From the NCBI GenBank assembly GCA_034509425.1, contig JAVTVJ010001160.1:227234-291233 (forward strand): a DNA stretch of 64,000 nucleotides. Direction: 5' to 3'. Under the pieces are notes generated by a model. That model was not told the origin of the DNA. It searched no databases and saw nothing but the letters and a program-made list of their open reading frames with translations. Below, piece after piece: positions 58,557-64,000 of the stretch (its first letter is position 1; each line of letters begins with the position of its first letter). The position numbers and the translations under genes were made by a program. This stretch comes from Eopsaltria australis. Taxonomy: Eukaryota; Chordata; Aves; Passeriformes; Petroicidae.

Positions 58557-60542
58557 TTAAAATGATGGAATTATCCAGCGTGTATTTGTCTGATGCTCCT
58601 TCCCTAGGGCATCAGAGGCTGTCCATGCTTTTTGCTGCCAAAAAGAAAGCCACTCAGTCCATTCCTGAAAGACAGCATAGAAACAAGCATAGATACAAAC
58701 AAGAAAGATATTCTGTACTTCACGTTGGAGAACACTCCAAACAGCTATCAGCTCACCAACTTGGGCGTTGCCTTCCCCCTCTGTTTCACCGGAGGAAGTG
58801 TGGAGGGCTACCTTAATAACTGAGGCAGGTTTGTCTTGGCTGCTACTGAAGCTTTCTTGCATTGCCAGGTTTTTTACAGCTCCTTCAGTTATTGAGAAAG
58901 TGTTACAATAGTGTTCAATCTGAGCATCCCACTTTCTAACTGAGGCCCTCTGGGCCACCCCGTCAGGTTGGGGGATCCCGGTAGAAATTGTTTTAATGAC
59001 TTTGAAAGGGCCTCTCAAAACAATTGGTTTTTGCTGTGTAATTTTCTCCACTTCAACGAGAGCTAAGCTAACCACAAACAGCCCCTTTTCCCAGATAGTG
59101 TATCTTTTCTCAGCATCTCTGAAGCCACGGGAGTGAAAACCAACAGGCCTTGTTGGGCCTTCAGGGCCCCGCTGCCAGATGTGTACTGACAGCCCTGAGG
59201 AAGCAAACCCCCATTCCACTTGGAAAGGATCTATAGGGTGAATAGGGCCTAGGGCTTGGTGAGCTGTTGCTTCAAAAATCAGTAATTGTAAGGCTTCTTC
59301 TTGAGAAGTATCCCATTCCCATTTCACCCCTTTTTTCAGCAAGTTATAAAGAGGTCTGGCAATTATGGAAAAATCAGGGATGCGTTTTCTCCAGAACACC
59401 AATAACCCTAAAGCATGTTGGAGATCTTTCCTAGATTCAGGCATTTTAATCTGATCTAAAAAGGTTAAGGTTTCAGGTGGGATATCCTTCCACCAAATTC
59501 CCAAAAACCAGTTTACCTGGTTTTGAGGACAAAATTGTTTTGGCTCGTTGCCTGGACTTTGAAGGAAAGGCTGCTTTGGCTCACTTCCCAGGCTCTGAGG
59601 GAGAGGTTCTTTAGGCTCACTGCCCAGACTTTGAGAAAGCAAGGGGGGTCCACTATTCTCTGGGTTTTCACTATGAGGGACCCCAATGTCCCTGCTAGCC
59701 AGTGTTTTCTCTGATTTCTCTTCTGGGGTTTTTACAGGTCCACATTTTCTATTGTAATTAATCAGATCTTCTGCAACCTCACTACATGTATAAACTTTGC
59801 GATCACTGGCAGGTGAATTCAAGTGTGAACTCAACGGCTGAGAAGGTGTAGAATTTGGGGCATTCCCGGGATCAGTAGATCCAGTTTGATCTGTCGGGTT
59901 TTCAAGGAATCTTTCCAGCTTCTCTACGGGACCCAAAACTGCTATGGTTTTCTGTAAGACAATCGCTGTGGGTTTGAGTGATTCTGGGGGACCCCGAATT
60001 AAAGGGGTCTTCATTTTAGGTTTCACAGGCAGTTGCACAGGGGATTCATATTCAGGAATCAACTTCTTTTCATGTATCGTTTGCAGACAAGCGGCTTTGT
60101 GGACGCTTTCTAGAAGCTGATCAGGGGTACTAACAATAGCTAAAGGGTCTCCCCTTTCTAGAGGACTGAGTCCCCCAGCTTGGAAAGTTGCATGCTGAGT
60201 TGGGGACGAGGTGTTATGTTTGTCTCCTGTTGTTAAGAAAACACCATGTCCCCAGTATCCACTGGACTCCTGTTCAGTTAAATGAATTTGGTCTCCTCCG
60301 GTGAGTGACACTCGGAAGACATATTCTGTTTTAATTAAAGGTGTCATAGGAGGACAGCAGTTTTCCCCACAATTTTTTACTTGCTTTAATTCTTTGTGGG
60401 GGTAAAGTGATTCCTTTTCCTTTGTGTCTTGTGGTGGATTGGTGTTCCTTGAGTTTTTAAGACATTTTTCTCTCAAGAGATCTTGTAACAAGAGAGTGTA
60501 ACTCCTTTCTTCCTCTAATTGTTTCTGCAAAACGTCCACCAA
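58557..60542 (-). CDS. ERV-B 661-codon fused frame: coiled-coil gag-like region joined to RT connection/RNase H region
   Basis: Uninterrupted on the minus strand; the frame is open slightly upstream of 60542 as well. Residues 1-30 look like a coiled coil (VDVLQKQLEEERSYTLLLQD). Residues 30-300 are hydrophilic with many PxxP and charged stretches. Residues 304-342 are three 12-residue repeats (QSLGSEPKEPLP type). From about residue 343 it changes to a retroviral Pol segment (WFLGIWWKDIPPETLTFLDQ, then RPLYNLLKKGVKWEW), i.e. thumb/connection, then a degraded RNase H lacking the first TDG-type and third acidic motifs. The RT catalytic YxDD region is absent. The N-terminus recalls avian ENS-1/ERNI proteins (from memory, unverified). 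The join is probably an internal deletion, with the 12-residue repeats at the seam near 59516. Confidence 0.8.
   Translation of the reverse strand: MVDVLQKQLEEERSYTLLLQDLLREKCLKNSRNTNPPQDTKEKESLYPHKELKQVKNCGENCCPPMTPLIKTEYVFRVSLTGGDQIHLTEQESSGYWGHGVFLTTGDKHNTSSPTQHATFQAGGLSPLERGDPLAIVSTPDQLLESVHKAACLQTIHEKKLIPEYESPVQLPVKPKMKTPLIRGPPESLKPTAIVLQKTIAVLGPVEKLERFLENPTDQTGSTDPGNAPNSTPSQPLSSHLNSPASDRKVYTCSEVAEDLINYNRKCGPVKTPEEKSEKTLASRDIGVPHSENPENSGPPLLSQSLGSEPKEPLPQSLGSEPKQPFLQSPGNEPKQFCPQNQVNWFLGIWWKDIPPETLTFLDQIKMPESRKDLQHALGLLVFWRKRIPDFSIIARPLYNLLKKGVKWEWDTSQEEALQLLIFEATAHQALGPIHPIDPFQVEWGFASSGLSVHIWQRGPEGPTRPVGFHSRGFRDAEKRYTIWEKGLFVVSLALVEVEKITQQKPIVLRGPFKVIKTISTGIPQPDGVAQRASVRKWDAQIEHYCNTFSITEGAVKNLAMQESFSSSQDKPASVIKVALHTSSGETEGEGNAQVGELIAVWSVLQREVQNIFLVCIYACFYAVFQEWTEWLSFWQQKAWTASDALGKEHQTNTRWIIPSF
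59523..59640. repeat. 36-bp tandem repeat at the fusion seam
   Basis: About three 36-bp units on the minus strand encode QSLGSEPK-like dodecapeptides. They lie immediately upstream of the pol-derived part of the fused frame. Confidence 0.8.
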
Positions 60543-60559
60543 GTTTTGGAGAGAGTCTA

Positions 60560-60826
60560 TTATTGTTCCTGTTCACTGCACCGCTTAAAGCGGTGATCTA
60601 TAGCCGATGTAAGGCATGCTCCTAGGACAGAGCAAATTACAGCTTTATCTTGGCCAAGTTTGAATTTTGACCCATGCTGTAAAGAGTGAATTCTATTAAT
60701 CACATTTTCTAAATTGAACCAGTTGTTTTGTGCCCACTCTTCCCCTCCTGGAGAGGGTCTGGCATTGTGTTTTGCCAACAAAGCGTAAAATGCAGCTGTA
60801 TGTTTTGTTTTAGTGTTTGAGGTCAT
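60560..60826 (-). pseudogene. ERV-B gag-like N-terminus
   Basis: An 88-codon minus-strand frame starts MTSNTKTKHTAAFYALLAKH and includes a compact helical-looking region (NLENVINRIHSLQHG, AVICSVLGACLTSAIDHRF). It ends with two stops in a row near 60560. The 661-codon frame begins in another frame over the same bases, so a frame change near 60560-60600 separates what was probably one protein. The ATG lies about 440 bp from the primer site, a normal leader length. It resembles avian ENS-1/ERNI in my recollection only. Confidence 0.6.
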
Positions 60827-60938
60827 GTTTTCGAAGGGATAGTGAAAACCGCTTTAGGGAGGTAAAACTTAGTTACATCCACAGTCCCGAGAACCGGGCT
60901 GTGTTTCCCTTCTCTTCCCTAAAGTGGCGAAGAGACTA

Positions 60939-60997
60939 AGTCTACTGGAGGCTCTGTTTAGTTACTATCCGTTGCCTCTCCTAACACCCAGTAGACT
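60939..60997. other. Leader stem-loop of ERV-B
   Basis: AGTCTACTGG (60939-60948) and CCAGTAGACT (60988-60997) are perfect 10-bp inverted repeats around 39 bp, between primer site and gag start. This is the position of retroviral packaging or dimerisation structures; function is inferred. Confidence 0.5.
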
Positions 60998-61267
60998 AAC
61001 TCCTTACACACCCACCTTAAAAAGAAACACAACACTCCCCCTTTTGCACCAAGAGATTCTTTTGTGAAATTCTGAAGACAGAGCCCTCAACAGAGTATAG
61101 GGGTGCTTTTCACCGAGGCATGTGCAGTTTGCGGGAAATTTGAGATGCCCCCCTTGCTTTCTAGACACCGCTCACCCTTTCGGAGTGTCGGGCTAGGTGC
61201 GGCTGGAGAAAAACGTCCTTCCCCTGTTACAGACTACACAAAACCTTGCAGCCCCTTCTGCCTCAGA

Positions 61268-61285
61268 ATCCTGTCCGTGACGCCA
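61268..61285 (-). other. ERV-B primer binding site, tRNA-Ser type
   Basis: The + strand ATCCTGTCCGTGACGCCA corresponds, as I recall, to the 3' end of a vertebrate tRNA-Ser plus CCA. It lies 5 nt from the 5' LTR. Confidence 0.75.
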
Positions 61286-61290
61286 ATTGA

Positions 61291-61977
61291 TGTCACGATC
61301 CACTCATAGGAGCAGGGGTCGTGATGGTTCATTACTTTGAATCTCAGAGTGCAAAAGAAAACAGGGACAAGTATTTTTGCTTCAATCAAAATCAAAAGCA
61401 CTTTATTGAGTGCCAACAACACGGTTATGTGATAGAGGAGAGAGAGATGTAGAAGAGAGAGAGAGAGAAGAAGAAAAGAAAGGGGTTAATAGCTACCACG
61501 GCACGACGAGGTCCTCGTTGTCCGGATCCGATGGACTCCGTCTTGTCCGTAGGGAGATCTCGTAGGAGTACCTTTTGAGAGTCTCTTTATAGTCTTTTTG
61601 AAAGCGAGGGGCAGGTAACCAAGAGATGAGGCAATCCCTCCAGAGATGAGGGGCAAGTAGCCAGCAGGTGGGGGAGTAGGGCCCATTGTTTTAGGGTACA
61701 GGTGCAGCTGTACAAGACATATAGTTCTTGTGCAGTCCTTTCCGCCCCGGTAGCCGGGCGGACACGGTTCCCACGGGCATGTGTCAGCATGCCTCTACAG
61801 CACAGCTCTGCAGCACAGCTCTGCAGTACACCTGGGCACCTGGCAGGCATCCCACCAAGATCTGGCAGGACTTCATTGTGCAAAAGTCCTTTTCCCCTCT
61901 TAGGGTCTCTGGGTTTTCAGCCTCTGCTTCTGTCAATGGTCGTGAGGCAGGTAGGGATTTCCGTCCAGACTCTTACA
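61291..61977 (-). repeat. ERV-B 5' LTR
   Basis: 687 bp, over 99% identical to 55915-56599. It is followed by the CCGAG duplication at 61978-61982. Confidence 0.93.
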
Positions 61978-61982
61978 CCGAG

Positions 61983-62276
61983 CCACCAAGGCTGGGCAGT
62001 AGAGGAGAAGAGCCCAGCCTCTCTTTATTCTTACATTTATATACCTTTTCATATACAATCATGGATTGGACAATGAGGTTTCCACCTTTCCAATTCCATA
62101 GCTGAGAAACCCAGTCCATCAACCTTCTCCACCTTCGGGAAAGGAATGACAAACAATACCAAAGGAACAAAACAATCCTTGGCTGGTTAGACAAACATGG
62201 ACTATGTTTACATAAAATCTATGAGAACCTTTACTACCATGTATCAACACAGCACACTGTAAAAATCAGGGCGACA
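61983..62276 (-). repeat. Class II 3' LTR, proximal part (split by ERV-B)
   Basis: This is the remainder of the LTR begun at 55865. It ends GGGCGACA at 62276. On the minus strand AATAAAGAGAGG (about 62024) is the poly(A) signal. To its right, on the minus strand, AAGGAAAAAGGG is a purine-rich tract just before the LTR, marking it as a 3' LTR. Confidence 0.78.
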
Positions 62277-62356
62277 TCTAACCCTTTTTCCTTAAAAAAA
62301 AAAGAAAAAAAGAAAAAAGAAAAATGAACAATGTTCATCCTATGTTTGTGGAGGGA
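62277..62356 (-). other. Class II element 3' untranslated part with purine tract
   Basis: An A-rich (AAAGAAAAAAAG type) low-complexity stretch and the purine tract next to the LTR. It would join the integrase fragment at 63312 if LTR-X copy 2 is removed. Confidence 0.6.
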
Positions 62357-63311
62357 TGTCCCGGTTTGAAGGACAGGTGTCTGTTAAGGAAGGCAGAAGC
62401 CTCCCTTGGAATGGGAAACTGTAACCCCTCTTCCTCCGAACTATTATAAATTTGAAATCAAGAGCCTCTCAGGCAAAGATATGGGAATAGGAATAACAGT
62501 TCTTTACTAATATCTAAAACAAAGATGACAAATAACAACAACTATGACGTTAACCAACAAACAGAACCAGAAACCCAGTGGCAGCCTGCTCGGCTTCAGG
62601 CACCTTTTCCCTTTGGTGCAGTTCCAGTCACAGCCTGCAGGGGCGCTCTGGGTGTGGACATTCCCCAGTGGCTGCAGGGGCGCTCTGGGTGTGATGATTC
62701 CCCGGTGCCTGCAGGGGGCGCTCCGGCGTGAGCTCAGGTAGCACACGGCAAATGGCAGCTGCCCGAGGCACGGAGGGGTGGAGGAGAGCCCTTGCTCCAC
62801 AGACCCTCGGGAGGGGCGGCTGGTGTTGGTGCCACAGCAGGATCCCCGGACACAGGGAGCTGGGATGGCAAGAGGTCTCGACGTGCGGGGGGGGGAAACC
62901 CCGCCACAATGTAGTGAGGAAACTCGGAGCGGCGAGGAGGAGCGGGGGGAGAGACAGGCTGGTGGCAGGCAGCTCCCGATGGGCAGAGAGGAAAAAGGCT
63001 CACAGCAGACAGGCCGGCAGCTCCGTGCTGGCTTCTCAGGGGGCCGTGGGTTCAGCAGATAGCAGCTCCGACCGTCCCCCTCCAAGGGTCCCAAGCAAGA
63101 GTGCCTGACCTCCCCCCTGCCCTTGCTTTTCAGTCTCTCCAAATCTCGCGTTGTCAAGCCCTGCTTCCATGAGGGGCAATTTTGCCCCACCCTGCCAAGG
63201 AGAAAGGCTCTAGCCTTGTGCTTTGTTTCTCTTAAGTACCCAGTCATTTGTGTCTTAGCAACCCACGGGAGAAAAATTCCTGAGGAAAAGAACTAAATCC
63301 AACCTTCAACA
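62357..63311 (-). repeat. Solo LTR, family X (copy 2)
   Basis: 955 bp, TGTCCCGGTTTGAAGG to ACCTTCAACA on the + strand. The flanking pentamers AGGGA and AAGGA differ by one base. It is 35 bp longer than copy 1, which fits one extra copy of a 35-37 bp unit around 62630-62710. Minus orientation is favoured by a GC-rich middle followed by AGTAAAG. Confidence 0.8.
62708..62721 (+). promoter_or_regulatory. CTCF-like motif in LTR-X copy 2
   Basis: CCTGCAGGGGGCGC fits the CTCF core. Two upstream tandem units carry the same sequence with one G fewer. Motif match only. Confidence 0.35.
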
Positions 63312-63675
63312 AAGGACTATCGGAGCGAACACTCTCATCATCTGAGTCATCACTCGATGGTCCACCCACTCGATCACTTTCATTCTGGTCACGGCTTCTA
63401 CCCTGCTTGTCAGCTGGATTTTTCCTCTGTGGTCGCAGGTCAGGACGGACACACCTTGCAGGTACCCAACGCGCCCCAGTATCTGTGGATACACAAGCAT
63501 ACCTGCGCCCCGAAGCGATAAGGTCATAGGGACCTTCCCAGGGTTTGGTGACTAAATTTCTCACCCGAACCTTTGCTAGAGGCTGCTGTGCCTCATCCAA
63601 AGCCTGCAACGAGAGATGGTGGTTCAAAATGACAGGATTATTGCAGTTCTGCGGTACCGTAAGGCGATTGATGGT
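63312..63675 (-). pseudogene. pol: Class II (betaretrovirus-like) integrase C-terminus fragment
   Basis: The minus-strand frame contains VRNLVTKPWEGPYDLIASGR, then YACVSTDTGARWVPARCVRP, the SH3-like C-terminal DNA-binding domain typical of alpha/betaretroviral integrases. An acidic tail follows (SSDDSDDESVRSDS). The frame is open through the fragment, but it is cut on both sides by LTR-X copies. It belongs with the purine tract and split LTR to the left. No env was seen between. Confidence 0.82.
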
Positions 63676-64000
63676 TGTTGAAGGTTGGATTTAGTTCTTT
63701 TCCTCAGGAATTTTTCTCCCATGGGTTGCTAAGACACAAATGTCTGGGTACTTAAGAGAAACAAAGCACAAGGCTAGAGCCTTTCTCCTTGGCAGGGTGG
63801 GGCAAAATTACCCCTCATGGAAGCAGAGCCTGACAACGCGAGATTTGGAGAGACTGAAAAGCAAGGGCAGGGGGGAGGTCACACTCTCTTGCTCGGGACC
63901 CTTGGAGCTGGACAGTCGGAGCTGCTGTCTGCTGAACCCACGGCCCCCTGAGAAGCCAGCACGGAGCTGCCGGTCTGTCTGCTGTGAGTCTCTGCCCTCT
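63676..64000 (+). repeat. LTR family X (copy 3), partial at window end
   Basis: It starts TGTTGAAGGTTGGATTTAG and is about 95% identical by eye to the reverse complement of the right end of copy 2. It is therefore head to head with copy 2 across the 364-bp integrase fragment. It continues beyond the window. Confidence 0.85.

Larger units (their letters stand above)
55915..61977 (-). mobile_element. ERV-B: young, internally deleted provirus with fused gag-like/pol frame
   Basis: LTRs of 685 and 687 bp (TGTCACGATC to CTCTTACA) flank the element, and CCGAG is duplicated on both sides. Read on the minus strand the order is 5' LTR, tRNA-Ser primer site, leader, gag-like start, fused frame, env, short 3' region, 3' LTR. 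The LTRs differ by five transitions and one 2-bp repeat step, so it is young. The 5-bp duplication, tRNA-Ser primer site and style of the RT/RNase H segment point to an ERVL-like or avian ENS-1-like element; this is inferred by eye. Capsid, nucleocapsid, protease, RT catalytic core and integrase were not found. Confidence 0.9.

Noticed and set aside
54775..63311. LTR-X copies 1 and 2 as the two LTRs of one large provirus
   Set aside because: The flanks do not share a duplication (CAATC versus AAGGA), there is no primer site next to either, and each has its own near-matching pentamer pair.

Overview
The window reads as bird genomic DNA, most likely a songbird. This is an inference from three things: CR1-type LINE 3' ends, a dense mix of avian-style endogenous retroviruses (ERVs) and solo LTRs, and an AT-rich intronic background. 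No prokaryotic genes, CRISPR arrays or tRNA/rRNA genes were found. Two host exons on the + strand (25516-25652 and 47941-48121) join in a compatible reading phase, so much of the window is probably intron of one unrecognised host gene. The rest is mobile DNA.

Layout. 1-1201: unremarkable AT-rich DNA. 1202-8886: a complete-length but defective gammaretrovirus-like provirus on the minus strand (ERV-A). It has 457-bp LTRs, an AAGT target duplication, a tRNA-Arg primer site, gag, pro, pol, and an env reduced to its two ends. 11995-18331: three minus-strand solo LTRs of one superfamily, each with its own 5-bp target duplication (CCACC, CACAC, AATGG). 25516-25652: host exon 1. 25821-27439 and 27984-28576: two sense-strand solo LTRs (CAGAA, GCTAG). 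31259-34802: a miniature LTR element of the same family as the 12-18 kb LTRs (ERV-E). It has only 292 bp between its LTRs, a tRNA-Val-like primer site and a CCCTA duplication, and its 3' LTR carries a strongly one-sided G-to-A pattern. 41393-42033: a solo LTR with a 6-bp duplication. 47941-48121: host exon 2. CR1 tails lie near 30.4 and 43.2 kb.

54775-64000 is a nest. A minus-strand betaretrovirus-like remnant (integrase C-terminus, purine tract, 3' LTR) has been invaded by a second young provirus (ERV-B, 55915-61977, CCGAG duplication, tRNA-Ser primer site), which landed inside its LTR. Three copies of a further LTR family (LTR-X) lie at 54775-55694, 62357-63311 and 63676 to the window end; the last two are head to head. 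ERV-B carries an open 661-codon reading frame that fuses a gag-like, coiled-coil N-terminus to the C-terminal half of a reverse transcriptase/RNase H region, plus a broken env with an intact 189-codon transmembrane end.

The most interesting observations are: the one-sided G-to-A editing pattern and miniature structure of ERV-E; the uninterrupted chimeric frame of ERV-B; the tRNA-like segment with A and B boxes in the ERV-A leader; the contrast between nearly identical LTRs and many coding lesions in ERV-A; and the layered nesting at the right end. All family names are assigned by eye from motifs, not by database search.
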